NCBI GenBank assembly: GCA_934589675.1
Contig: CAKTOF010000010.1
Coordinates: forward strand, 21,400 to 85,399
Origin: an uncultured Oscillospiraceae bacterium
GTDB taxonomy: Bacteria > Bacillota > Clostridia > Oscillospirales > Oscillospiraceae
DNA: 64,000 bases
Direction: 5' to 3'
Shown here: piece after piece, positions 55,491-63,904 of the stretch
How positions within the stretch are numbered: position 1 is the first letter of the stretch
Layout: the number at the start of each line of letters is the position of its first letter
Notes under the pieces: generated by a model
What the model was told of the DNA's origin: nothing
What the model saw: the letters and a program-made list of their open reading frames with translations, nothing else
Database searches by the model: none
Program-made: the position numbers and the translations under genes

Positions 55491-56537
55491 ATGGGGAAGA
55501 TCACACTTGGCGCGACGGGTATCACCACGGAGCAGACGGGCTTCGGCGCGCTGCCGATCCAGCGCATTGCAAAAGACGAGGCCGTGCGCCTGCTGCGCCG
55601 CGCCTATGACGGCGGCGTGACGTATTTTGACACGGCCCGCGCATATTCCGACAGCGAGGAGAAGCTCGGCGCGGCGTTCGCGGGGATGTGGGACCGCGTT
55701 TTTATCGCGACGAAAACGATGGCAAAGACGGGCGCGGAGCTTACGGCGGAGCTGGAAACGAGCCTGAAAACGCTCGGCACGGATCACATCGACGTCTACC
55801 AGCTGCACAATCCGCCCTTCTGCCCGCGCCCGGGCGGCGAGGACGGGCTCTATGACGCGGCGCTGGAGGCGAAGAAGGCGGGCAAGATCCGCTTTATCAG
55901 CATCACGAACCACTCGCTCGCCGTCGCGCGCGAGGCGGTCGACTCCGGGCTGTACGCGACGCTGCAATATCCGCTCAGCTACCTCGCCACGGACGAGGAG
56001 ATCGCGCTGGCGCAGCACTGCATGGCGCGCGGCATGGGCTTTGTCGCCATGAAGGGCCTTGCCGGCGGGCTATTGACGGACTCGGCCGCGGCGTGCGCGT
56101 GGATGCGCGCGCAGGGCAGCGTCCTGCCCATCTGGGGCGTCCAGCGGGATTGGGAGCTGGAGGAGTTTCTGTCATACATCCCGAACCCACCTGAGCTGAC
56201 GCCGGAGCGCGAGGCGATCATCGCGCGCGACCGCGCGGAGCTTCAGGGCGAATTCTGCCGCGGCTGCGGCTACTGCATGCCGTGCCCGCAGGGCATCCAG
56301 ATCCCGTCGTGCGCCCGCTCGGCGCTGATGCTGCGCCGCGCGCCGACGTCCATCATGCTCTCGGACGAGGGGCGGGAAATGATGGAGCGGATCAAAAGCT
56401 GCGTCCACTGCGGCCGGTGCAGCGCCCGCTGCCCGTACGGCCTCGACACGCCGGCGCTTTTGCAGAGAAATTTGCAGGACTATCTCGACGTGCTCGCCCA
56501 TCCCGAGCTTGTCGGCCGCCCGCTGACACAGAAATGA
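55491..56537 (+). CDS. Aldo/keto reductase with C-terminal 4Fe-4S ferredoxin domain
   Basis: A 348-aa protein. Residues 1-260 form an AKR barrel: catalytic Asp in TYFDTARAYSDSE, Lys in FIATKTM and His in YQLHNP. Residues 270-330 hold cysteine clusters CRGCGYCMPCPQG and CVHCGRCSARCPYG, able to bind two [4Fe-4S] clusters. Such AKR-ferredoxin proteins are common in anaerobes; the substrate is unknown. ATG at 55491 is closest to the promoter. Confidence 0.92.
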   Translation: MGKITLGATGITTEQTGFGALPIQRIAKDEAVRLLRRAYDGGVTYFDTARAYSDSEEKLGAAFAGMWDRVFIATKTMAKTGAELTAELETSLKTLGTDHIDVYQLHNPPFCPRPGGEDGLYDAALEAKKAGKIRFISITNHSLAVAREAVDSGLYATLQYPLSYLATDEEIALAQHCMARGMGFVAMKGLAGGLLTDSAAACAWMRAQGSVLPIWGVQRDWELEEFLSYIPNPPELTPEREAIIARDRAELQGEFCRGCGYCMPCPQGIQIPSCARSALMLRRAPTSIMLSDEGREMMERIKSCVHCGRCSARCPYGLDTPALLQRNLQDYLDVLAHPELVGRPLTQK

Positions 56538-56580
56538 AAAAAGCCTCCGCTGCCCGGCCGGGCGGCGGAGGCGCTCTTTA
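56537..56580. terminator. Bidirectional terminator
   Basis: Stem gcctccgc / gcggaggc, extended by gcccggccgggc, with a flanking A-run and TTTATTT. Confidence 0.8.
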
Positions 56581-56581
56581 T

Positions 56582-57361
56582 TTACGGCGCGGGAAGCGGG
56601 GACGCGGCTGCATAGAGCGCGGCGCGCTCAGCCGCGCAGGCGGCATTGGAGCAGAAGACGCTGCTTTTCCCCGCGATGGGGAGCGGGCTGCCGTCGAGCG
56701 CGGTGGCGGCGCCGCCGGCCTCCTCGACGATGAGCGCGCCCGCGGCAAAGTCCCACGGACTGAGCAGGCATTCGCAGAACAGCTCCGCGCGCCCTGCGGC
56801 GATGTCGCAGAAGTCGAGCACAGCCGCGCCGAAGCGGCGGACGTCGAGCGTCCGGTCGAACAGCGCGCGGGCGAGGCGGAACGTCGCGTCCGAGAACTCG
56901 CGGTCATACGCCGCCGTGCCGAAGATGGAGATGCCCTCGGAGGCCGGGCGGGACGAGACATGGATGGGCGCGCCGCCCAAAAATGCGCCGCGGCCGCGCT
57001 CGGCCGCGTAGAGCTGGTCGGTGTACGGGTCGTAGATGACGCCGAGCTGCCGCGCGCCGCGGTCGCACAGGCAGATGGAGACGGCGCTGCGCGAAAAGCC
57101 GCGGATGAAGTTCGTCGTGCCGTCGATGGGGTCGACGATCCAGAGCGGGGAGAATTCGTCGACGGCGTGCGCGCTCTCCTCGCCGAGAAACTGCGCGTCC
57201 GGGCGCAGCGCGGTGAGCGCTTCCTTCAGAAATTGCTCGACTCTGCCGTCATACTGCGTCACGAAGTCGGCCGGGCCGGATTTGCTGCGCGCTTCGATGT
57301 GGTCGGCCGAGCGGATGACGGCCCCGGCCTCGCGCGCAAGCTCAGTAACCCTCGAGAGCAT
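56582..57361 (-). CDS. Inositol monophosphatase family protein
   Basis: A 259-aa Mg2+-dependent phosphatase: GEES, the WIVDPIDGTTNF metal-binding motif, and the late SPWDFAAGALIVEEAGG. It could act on inositol phosphate, fructose-1,6-bisphosphate, NADP or 3'-phosphoadenosine phosphate. The ATG at 57361 overlaps the SLH-lysozyme gene by 20 nt (GGAGGGAGA upstream), so the two are cotranscribed. Confidence 0.9.
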   Translation of the reverse strand: MLSRVTELAREAGAVIRSADHIEARSKSGPADFVTQYDGRVEQFLKEALTALRPDAQFLGEESAHAVDEFSPLWIVDPIDGTTNFIRGFSRSAVSICLCDRGARQLGVIYDPYTDQLYAAERGRGAFLGGAPIHVSSRPASEGISIFGTAAYDREFSDATFRLARALFDRTLDVRRFGAAVLDFCDIAAGRAELFCECLLSPWDFAAGALIVEEAGGAATALDGSPLPIAGKSSVFCSNAACAAERAALYAAASPLPAP

Positions 57362-58643
57362 TGAACGTCTCCCTCCATTCCATGATGCGGCAGATGACGG
57401 CGCACGACTGCGCGCGCGTGATGGTGCTGCTTGGTGCGAAGCGGAGCCCGCCCGCGCCGTCCTGCGCGCCGGTGAAGATGCCGGCGGCATAGAGCGCGGC
57501 GGCCGCGCCGGAATCCGTGTCCGTGAACGGACTGACCGCACTGCTGCGGTCAAGGCCGAGCGCCGCGCAGGCGAGCTCCGCGATGTCGAGCCGAGTCGCG
57601 GGCGCGGACAGGTCAGACCACTGGTCCTCGGCCAGAAATCCGTGCGCGACGGCCGCGGCATAGTACCCCGCGGCCCAGCCCGCGCCGCTGTCGGCCGAAA
57701 GCGGCTCAATACCGGATGCGAGCAGGACGAGCTTGAGCGCCTGCGCGCGGGTCACCGTCCCGGACGGGCGGAACGTGCCGTCTGCATAGCCGCTGATGAT
57801 GCCCGCGGCGACGAGCTTGTCCATATACTGCCCGTACCACGCGTCCGCCGGGACGTCTGAAAAGCGCCCGGTCGGGCTGGCCGGCTCGCTCTCGGCCCAG
57901 CGGGCCGTGACGGTCATGCTCTCCGCGGCGATGTCCGAGGCCGAGAGCTTCTCGCCGGAGGCGGTGTACCAGCCGTCAAAATAGCCTTCGCCCGTCGGGA
58001 TCTCCAGCGTGCCGTAGGGCTGGCCGGCCTCGTAGAAGCGGATGTCCGTGCTGACGGAGCCGCCGGAAGCGCTGAAAATGAGGTAGCAGAACCGGTCGCC
58101 CGTGCCGGAGTAGTCGCCGTAGAGGAACATGGCCGCCTCGGCCGCGCGGTGGCGGGCGAGGTAGGGGTCGACGCTCGATCCGACGTGGCACCAGACGCCG
58201 AGCGCGCTGGCCAGCTCATTCGCTGTGTACCCACCGGAGACGATCGTGCGCACAAGGCGGTACGAGTCCTGCATCCAGCCGATGCCGGTGTTGTAGCTCA
58301 GGCTGGCAAGCGCCGAAAGCTGCGGCTGCGTGAGCGTGACGCCGCGCGCGGAGAAGAACGCAGTGATCTGATCGCACAGCGTTTCCAGCGTCTGCCGCAA
58401 AAGCGCGTCGGCCTCCGACTCCGTGATGCCGTCCGGGTACGCGCCCGCGCTCACGGCCGTGCCGTAGCCGATGTAGCCGCCCGTGCGGCGCGCCGTGAAG
58501 CCCTCCCAGCTCTTGATGAGCGCGACGACCTCATCGGCCACGGCCGTCTCCGCCTCCGCCGCCGCGGCCGGGACGGTGAGAAGCCCTGCCGCCAGACAAA
58601 CACACAGTGCAAGCGGAAGAAATTTTTTCCGGAACCAAGTCAT
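57342..58643 (-). CDS. Secreted GH24-type lysozyme with SLH domains
   Basis: A 433-aa protein: signal peptide to about residue 27 (VPAAAAEA), then a phage-type lysozyme domain (about 35-165) with catalytic Glu in IKSWEGFTARR and GYGTAVSAG, LSYNTGIG. An InlB-B-like beta segment (about 175-245, GYFDGWYTASGEKLSASD) follows, then three SLH modules (about 255-433). It would cut peptidoglycan while tethered to the wall. Its role may be in wall turnover, sporulation or attack on neighbours. Confidence 0.88.
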   Translation of the reverse strand: MTWFRKKFLPLALCVCLAAGLLTVPAAAAEAETAVADEVVALIKSWEGFTARRTGGYIGYGTAVSAGAYPDGITESEADALLRQTLETLCDQITAFFSARGVTLTQPQLSALASLSYNTGIGWMQDSYRLVRTIVSGGYTANELASALGVWCHVGSSVDPYLARHRAAEAAMFLYGDYSGTGDRFCYLIFSASGGSVSTDIRFYEAGQPYGTLEIPTGEGYFDGWYTASGEKLSASDIAAESMTVTARWAESEPASPTGRFSDVPADAWYGQYMDKLVAAGIISGYADGTFRPSGTVTRAQALKLVLLASGIEPLSADSGAGWAAGYYAAAVAHGFLAEDQWSDLSAPATRLDIAELACAALGLDRSSAVSPFTDTDSGAAAALYAAGIFTGAQDGAGGLRFAPSSTITRAQSCAVICRIMEWRETFNALEGY

Positions 58644-58698
58644 ATAGATTCTCCTGAAAATTTGGTTTTTCTAACTTTACTTGCTTGGAAACGGCTCA

Positions 58699-58727
58699 AT
58701 TATAGCATATCCGCAGCGCTATTGCAA
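58699..58727 (-). promoter_or_regulatory. Lysozyme-IMPase operon promoter
   Basis: On the minus strand TTGCAA (58722-58727), a 17-nt spacer, TATAAT (58699-58704). Confidence 0.75.
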
Positions 58728-58773
58728 CTTTTGCTTCGCTGCCCGCCGCGGGCGGCGATGAGATGGAGGCTTG

Positions 58774-58802
58774 TTGCATCCGGGCGCGGGGCATGGTATA
58801 AT
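58774..58802 (+). promoter_or_regulatory. Promoter of the MATE gene at 58860-60230
   Basis: TTGCAT (58774-58779), a 17-nt spacer, TATAAT (58797-58802). Confidence 0.75.
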
Positions 58803-58859
58803 AACGCGTATATCATGTCCGGGACTGTACAATCCGCATTCTGAGAAAAGAGGAACCCC

Positions 58860-60230
58860 ATGAACAGCAAGACCACCATGATCAATGACCTGACCGAGGG
58901 CAATCTGACGCGGCAGCTCATTTCGTTCTCCATTCCGTTTATGCTGTCGAATCTGCTCCAGTCGCTCTACTCCATCATTGATATGGTCGTCGTCGGGCAG
59001 TTCGTCGGCTCCGTCGGGCTGTCGTCGGTCTCCGTCGGCAGCCAGATCATCAGCTTTTTCACCTGGCTCGGCATCGGCTATGCCACGGCCGGGCAGGTCA
59101 TGATCGGCCAGTACGTCGGCACGCACGACTTAAAGGGCGTCGAGCGCACGATCGGCACGCTCTTTACGCTGATGCTCAGCGCGGCTGTTGTGCTCGGCGT
59201 CATCGGCATCGCGCTGGCCGACCCGGTGCTTCGCATCATGAACACGCCGGATGAGGCGTTCGCGGGCGCGCGGTCTTATATGTGCACGTGCTGCGCGGGC
59301 ATGATCTTCACGTTCGGCTATAACATCGTCAGCTCCATCCTGCGCGGCATGGGCGAGAGCACGCGGCCGTTCGTCTTTATCGCCATCGCGGCCGTGACGA
59401 ACCTTGTGCTTGACCTGCTGTTCGTCGCCGTGCTGCACTGGAGCGTGTTCGGCGCGGCGCTTGCGACGATCATCGGTCAGGCCGTGTCGTTTGCCGTGTC
59501 CATCTTCTACCTGTACATCCGCCGCGCGCAGTTCGGCTTTGATTTCCGCCCTGCGAGCTTCCGCCCGCACGGCCCCACGGCCGCGAACCTGACGCGCCTC
59601 GGCGCGCCGATGGCGCTCCAGTCAGCCGCCATCAGCATCTCGTGCATGTTCACGAGCGCGTGCGTCAACGCCTACGGCGTCGCCGCCTCGGCCATCACGG
59701 GCGTCGGCTCGAAGCTCATGGACCTGTCGAACGTCGTCACGCGCGCCATCTCCAACGCGGGCGCGACGGTCGTCGCCCAGAACATGGGCGCGCAGAAATA
59801 TGACCGCGTGAAAAAATACGTGCGCGTGTCGCTCGTGCTGTGCGTCGTGACGATGGGCGCGTTCGGCCTTGTCTGCGGCCTGTTCCCGGAGTGGGTCATC
59901 GGCCTGTTTGACTCCGACCCGGCCACGCTCGCGCTCGCGCCGCGCTATATGGTCACGCTGCTCGTCGGCTTCGGCGCCAACGCGCTCATGACGCCGTACT
60001 ACGCCGTCATCAACGGCATCGGCTACGCGAGCTTGTCGTTCGTCATCGGGATTCTCGACGGCGTCGTCGGCCGCATCGGCATCGCGCTGCTGCTCGGCCG
60101 CGCGCTCGGCATGGGCCTCGACGGCTACTGGTACGGCCAGCAGCTGGCCGGGTATGTCACTGCCATCTGCTCTGCCGCGTATTACTACACCGGCCGGTGG
60201 AAAACGCATGAGCTGCTCATCAACAAATGA
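58860..60230 (+). CDS. MATE family efflux transporter
   Basis: A 456-aa, 12-helix MATE pump. MINDLTEGNLTRQLISFSIPFMLSNLLQSLYSIIDMVVVG aligns closely with the start of 53957-55333, and the halves share ILRGMGxSxRP and FGAALATIxGQ. AAAAGAGGAACCCC precedes the ATG. Monocistronic with its own promoter and terminator. Substrate unknown. Confidence 0.91.
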   Translation: MNSKTTMINDLTEGNLTRQLISFSIPFMLSNLLQSLYSIIDMVVVGQFVGSVGLSSVSVGSQIISFFTWLGIGYATAGQVMIGQYVGTHDLKGVERTIGTLFTLMLSAAVVLGVIGIALADPVLRIMNTPDEAFAGARSYMCTCCAGMIFTFGYNIVSSILRGMGESTRPFVFIAIAAVTNLVLDLLFVAVLHWSVFGAALATIIGQAVSFAVSIFYLYIRRAQFGFDFRPASFRPHGPTAANLTRLGAPMALQSAAISISCMFTSACVNAYGVAASAITGVGSKLMDLSNVVTRAISNAGATVVAQNMGAQKYDRVKKYVRVSLVLCVVTMGAFGLVCGLFPEWVIGLFDSDPATLALAPRYMVTLLVGFGANALMTPYYAVINGIGYASLSFVIGILDGVVGRIGIALLLGRALGMGLDGYWYGQQLAGYVTAICSAAYYYTGRWKTHELLINK

Positions 60231-60238
60231 AATGACAG

Positions 60239-60275
60239 AAAAAAGCCCGCATCCGTCCGGATGCGGGCTTTGCTG
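60239..60275. terminator. Terminator between convergent genes
   Basis: Stem aaagcccgcatccg / cggatgcgggcttt with loop tc; the A-run on the left serves the minus gene. Confidence 0.85.
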
Positions 60276-60284
60276 TGTCTGCGC

Positions 60285-62105
60285 TTATTTCAGCCGGGCT
60301 GCGATGGACTCGGCGGCGACGTAGCCGGTCGTCATGGCGCTGCCGCAGGAGTTGCCGGCCGTCGGCGTGTGGTACTGGACGCCGAAGCGCTGGCCGCAGC
60401 AGTTGCCGACGGCGTAAAGCCCGGGGATGGGCTGCTTGCCGGCGGTCAGGACGTTGTAGCTGCCGTCGGTGCAGACGCCCGCGTGCTGGCACAGGCCGCC
60501 GTGCGGCCCCATCTCGCCCGTGACGGCCCGCGTGCCGAAGAACGGCGCGGTGCGGATCGGGAACAGGTACGTCGGGTCGCAGCCCCAGTCGGCATCGTAG
60601 TGCGCGTCGCACAGGGCGTTCCAGCGGTCGACCTCCGCGACGAAATTGGAGAGCGCCTCGCCCTCGTAGCCGAGATACCGGCCGAGCTCCTCGACTGTGC
60701 TTGCGGCAAAGACGCGGTCGTAGCTCTCACCGTAGCGCGCGAAGGCGTGGACGTCAAAGCCGTCGGGGCCGGGCACGCATTTTTCCATGTCCGCGCGGAC
60801 GACGGAGAGCATGTGCTCGTTGCTGCGGTCCATGACCTCGTGGCCGTAGCCCTGATGCTCGCAGTATTCGTCCCAGCTTGCGTCCGTGACGCACGCGACG
60901 ATGCCGCCGGGCGGCAGCATATCGACCGCGCCGTTCGCGCCGAACTTCGTGATCGTCTCGTTCATGAACCGGCGCCCGTCCGGGCCGAACGTCGGCCAGC
61001 AGCCGCCGAACGGGAAGCTCGGCTTGTCGTTGAGCGACGCGCCCTGCCCGGCGCGCGGGCCGGCCTCCATCGTGCCGCCTGCCCAGAGGCACAGGCGGAT
61101 GCCGGAGCCGTCGCGCCCGCCGCTTTCGACATTTTGCCCCTTCGTCCGGTCAAGGCCGGTCGTCCAGGCGAGGTTGCGCAGCGTGTCGCACAGGTCGATG
61201 CGCATATCGGGGTTTCCGCCGAAGTCGCCGGCTGCGGCGACGGCCGCGCGGCAGCGGATGCGGAAGAATCTGCCCTCAATGTCGCGCGCGACGACGGCCG
61301 TGACGGCGCCGGACGCGTCCTGCTCGGCATAGATGCCCTGCGCGCCGTAGACATAGCGCGCGCCGAGCCTGCGCGCGGCCTCGTGCAGCGAGCGCATGAC
61401 AAACGGCCACATGTTGTTGTTCGTCTGCTCATCGCGCCACTGCAGCATGCCGATGAAGCTCTTCTGCCCGCAGGTCTCGCCGGTGAAGTAGCGGTTGCCC
61501 TTGTACTGCGTCGGGTGGGCGTAGGCGTCGATGTACGTTTGCGGGATGTGCTTTAAGACCCAGTCCATCATCTCGCCGGAGCGGGTGACATAGTCGCGCA
61601 CGAGCTTCGGATGCGCGTGGCCGAGCGCCTTGCGCATATATTCGTTGTACACCTCCATGAGGTCATACTCCGGTACGCCGCGGCTGCGGAAGAATTCGGA
61701 GTTGTACGTGGCCATGTCGCAGGCAAACGCGTCGTACTCCTCCCACGTCTGCGCCTCCAGGCAGACCGTGTCCACGCCGAGCTCGGCAAGGCGCAGCGTC
61801 GCGGTCGAGCCGGCGGGGCCGGAGCCGATGACGACGGCGCCGGCCTCCATCTCGTAGGCGATGTCCGCGATCTCCGGCCGGGCGCCGAGCCACAGCGGCA
61901 GATCCTGCATAAACTCCTCCTGCGTGAGGTCAAGCCCCGGGACGGAGCCGACCTGCATGGAGACAAGCGCATCGCCCTCCATGACGCGGCGGATATAGTC
62001 CTGCGGCGTGGCCGGCGCGGCGACCTCGGGTGCCGTGCGGCGGTTGCCTCTTGCATAGGTGCGATCGAGATATTCCTGCTGGGAAATGACGCGCGGTTGG
62101 CTCAT
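60285..62105 (-). CDS. FAD-dependent oxidoreductase (fumarate reductase-like)
   Basis: A 606-aa flavoprotein. An N-terminal extension of about 85 residues precedes the dinucleotide fold VVIGSGPAGSTATLRLAELG (about 90-109, GxGxxG). The FAD_binding_2 features AAAGDFGGNPDM, TGEMGPHGGL and the C-terminal IPGLYAVGNCCGQRFGVQYHTPTAGNSCGSAMTTG follow. No signal peptide, haem or FMN-binding domain is visible, unlike exported fumarate/urocanate reductases. The substrate could be a fumarate-like acid, steroid or polyphenol. AAAGGAGAA precedes the ATG. Confidence 0.85.
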   Translation of the reverse strand: MSQPRVISQQEYLDRTYARGNRRTAPEVAAPATPQDYIRRVMEGDALVSMQVGSVPGLDLTQEEFMQDLPLWLGARPEIADIAYEMEAGAVVIGSGPAGSTATLRLAELGVDTVCLEAQTWEEYDAFACDMATYNSEFFRSRGVPEYDLMEVYNEYMRKALGHAHPKLVRDYVTRSGEMMDWVLKHIPQTYIDAYAHPTQYKGNRYFTGETCGQKSFIGMLQWRDEQTNNNMWPFVMRSLHEAARRLGARYVYGAQGIYAEQDASGAVTAVVARDIEGRFFRIRCRAAVAAAGDFGGNPDMRIDLCDTLRNLAWTTGLDRTKGQNVESGGRDGSGIRLCLWAGGTMEAGPRAGQGASLNDKPSFPFGGCWPTFGPDGRRFMNETITKFGANGAVDMLPPGGIVACVTDASWDEYCEHQGYGHEVMDRSNEHMLSVVRADMEKCVPGPDGFDVHAFARYGESYDRVFAASTVEELGRYLGYEGEALSNFVAEVDRWNALCDAHYDADWGCDPTYLFPIRTAPFFGTRAVTGEMGPHGGLCQHAGVCTDGSYNVLTAGKQPIPGLYAVGNCCGQRFGVQYHTPTAGNSCGSAMTTGYVAAESIAARLK

Positions 62106-62306
62106 GGTGATTCTCCTTTGCTCATAAAGTACTTACTATTATAACAAGAATCATTTGAAAATGGAAGTGATTTTTGTTGAATTTTCACATCTTTTGTCCG
62201 CGGGCGTACAGAAGAGAAAAACTTCTCCGCCGGCCGACAGGCTTCCTGCGGATTTTCCGCCGCGCCGCGCTATGCTGTTGGCAGTTCAAAAGCGGAGGAA
62301 TGCAAA

Positions 62307-62975
62307 ATGCGATGGAAACTGGAGCGGACGACGGGCGTTTTTGCGCTGCTGCTCGTCATCGGGTGCTTTCTGACGACGGTGCAGCCCATGGCGGCCGAGC
62401 CGGCGCGCCTTGCGGCGGCCGCTGCGCCTTTGGCGACGGAGACGGCGGCTGAGCCGGAGGCGCCTGCGCCGCAGGCGCCGGCTGCGCCCGTGTGCGTGGC
62501 TGTGCATTTCGAGGGCGTCGCGCCCGGGACAAGGCTCATTCTGTCCGGCCCGGACGGCGCGCACGGCACGGCCGAGGCGCCGGAGAGCGGCTGCCTGACG
62601 CTGACCCTGCGCCCCGGCGCGTGGGGACTGGCCGCCCCGGACGGGATGAGCGCGGGCTTTACGCTGCATGAAAACGCGTCCGTCGACGCGGTGACGGGCG
62701 ACGCATGGACGGACGGCGAGCGGCTGGTATTCTCGCGTGAGGTGCGCGGCAGCGTCCGCGTGCGCTGCGCGCCTTCCGCGGTCGACCGCGTGCTGCGCCT
62801 GACGGGCGAGGGCATCGACGAGCAGCGCGCGGCCGCCGCGTCTGACGCGGCGCGGGTTTGCGCGTTCTGGGGCCTGCCCGCGGGCAGCTATGTCCTCGCC
62901 TCGGACGGCGCGGAGGACGTGTACATCACGATCGCAGACGACGCGCGCGACGTGACGGTCGAGCTTGGCGGGTGA
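62307..62975 (+). CDS. Secreted or membrane-anchored protein of unknown function
   Basis: A 222-aa protein: an N-terminal hydrophobic segment (about 10-29, VFALLLVIGCFLTT) that may be a signal peptide or anchor, an Ala/Pro/Glu-rich spacer to about 62, then two beta-rich units (VCVAVHFEGVAPGTRLILSG and GSVRVRC...GSYVLASDGAEDVYITI) that look like Ig-like folds. I do not recognise a family. GGAGGAATGCAAA precedes the ATG. Single gene with a terminator. Confidence 0.7.
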   Translation: MRWKLERTTGVFALLLVIGCFLTTVQPMAAEPARLAAAAAPLATETAAEPEAPAPQAPAAPVCVAVHFEGVAPGTRLILSGPDGAHGTAEAPESGCLTLTLRPGAWGLAAPDGMSAGFTLHENASVDAVTGDAWTDGERLVFSREVRGSVRVRCAPSAVDRVLRLTGEGIDEQRAAAASDAARVCAFWGLPAGSYVLASDGAEDVYITIADDARDVTVELGG

Positions 62976-62977
62976 GC

Positions 62978-63026
62978 GAAAAAGCCCCCGGACGCGGCGA
63001 AATGCCGCGCCCGGGGGCTGCGTGTT
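62978..63026 (+). terminator. Hairpin after 62307-62975 gene
   Basis: Stem agcccccgg..gcggc / gccgc..ccgggggct; no good T-run on the + strand, but an A-run on the left could serve minus-strand transcripts. Confidence 0.6.
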
Positions 63027-63059
63027 CTGTGCCGGCTCCGCTGAAAAAACGGAAAGCGG

Positions 63060-63096
63060 GAAAAAGAAAAAGCAATGTTCGTCTGAACATTGCTTT
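63060..63096 (-). terminator. Terminator originally serving a tRNA gene
   Basis: On the minus strand the stem agcaatgttc / gaacattgct is followed by TTTTCTTTTT, immediately after the tRNA 3' end. Confidence 0.75.
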
Positions 63097-63121
63097 TGGT
63101 GACCCGGACGGGAATCGAACC
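63097..63121 (-). tRNA. tRNA 3'-end fragment (probable attachment site)
   Basis: Read on the minus strand, 25 nt give the T-loop GGTTCGATTCC, the 3' T-stem CCGT, the acceptor strand CCGGGTC, discriminator A and templated CCA. The bases before it (from 63122 on) cannot pair as a T-stem, and no D-arm, anticodon arm or 5' acceptor GACCCGG follows. It is therefore only the 3' end, the classic integrase target duplication. Isoacceptor not determinable. Confidence 0.8.
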
Positions 63122-63124
63122 TAG

Positions 63125-63354
63125 AGTATCGTCCCTGCCGATCTCCGCGCGGCGCTCATTGCAGCGGCCAAGAAACGCGGTACGGAGAAACACCCTGCCG
63201 ACGCGCCTGCGGCCTTTGATGAAGTCGGGGCCGACCCGAACATTGAAAAACTGCGGCAGGTTTATCAGAAGAAGCTCTCCTATGCTGCTGACCTGTCGCG
63301 GGATACGGTTATGGATTCCATCCGCAGCCTATAATGAGCTGATGCGGAAGTAAT
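63125..63354 (+). pseudogene. Frameshifted C-terminal gene remnant inside the putative mobile element
   Basis: An open frame begins right at the tRNA junction after a TAG and encodes about 69 residues (VPADLRAALIAAAKKRGTEK..., KLRQVYQKKLSYAADLSRDT, MDSIRSL), ending at TAA 63332-63334. One extra base near 63329 would continue it as YNELMRK to the TAA at 63352-63354, a more natural end. No start codon. Family not recognised. Confidence 0.4.
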
Positions 63355-63375
63355 AGAGCAGCAAATCGAAAGTTG

Positions 63376-63786
63376 TCAGCCTGTATAAGCATCATCTGCC
63401 GTGTTCTTAAAATTCTGCTTTTCCAACCATTGTTTTTCTTCTTCGCTTTCCGGAATATCAATCCGCTCTATTTTGAAGATAACAGGGCGCGTGCCGTCAT
63501 TGCAGCAGGCGATCATCATTCTGTCGTCATTTGTCCACTTACGCATAATGGAGCCACCCTGCAGCGCCGCATAGACATATCGGCTGATGGCATCCCATGC
63601 CTCGCCGCAGAATTTGCCGTTCATTAGATGGTAAAAGTCATCCTGCTCCGGCGTTCTTTTCAGAAGGAATGTATCTCCCGCCTTGAAGCAGGGACACGGA
63701 CCTGATTTCGGATCAGCCAAATACTTTTCCTGCAATTCCGGAAATACCTTTGTCTCCAATACCGTTATTTTGCATTCGTAATTCAT
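63376..63786 (-). CDS. TIGR04076 family protein
   Basis: A 136-aa protein: CKITVLETKVFPELQEKY, then a Cys-rich turn SGPCPCFKAGDTFLL, FCGEAWDAISRYVYAALQGGS and ACCNDGTRPVIFKIERID, the pattern I associate with TIGR04076, a small family of unknown function. AGGAGGTTTTT precedes the ATG at 63786. Its base composition is clearly lower in GC than the rest of the window, fitting recent transfer with the element that starts at 63122. Confidence 0.75.
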   Translation of the reverse strand: MNYECKITVLETKVFPELQEKYLADPKSGPCPCFKAGDTFLLKRTPEQDDFYHLMNGKFCGEAWDAISRYVYAALQGGSIMRKWTNDDRMMIACCNDGTRPVIFKIERIDIPESEEEKQWLEKQNFKNTADDAYTG

Positions 63787-63904
63787 AAAAACCTCCTGAG
63801 TCTTCACTGTGTTGAGTTCATTGAATTTCGATTTGTTTGCCACATCATAGCACACACCCAAAAATGTGTAAAGCCAAATTCTACACCGAAAGGAGCTCTT
63901 AACC

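Noticed and set aside
63097..63170. Intact tRNA gene on the minus strand
   Set aside because: Only the 3' 25 nt match. The expected 5' T-stem, anticodon arm and acceptor partner are absent.
63376..63786. Toxin or phage-defence gene at the element edge
   Set aside because: The sequence matches TIGR04076-type proteins, with no nuclease or toxin motif.
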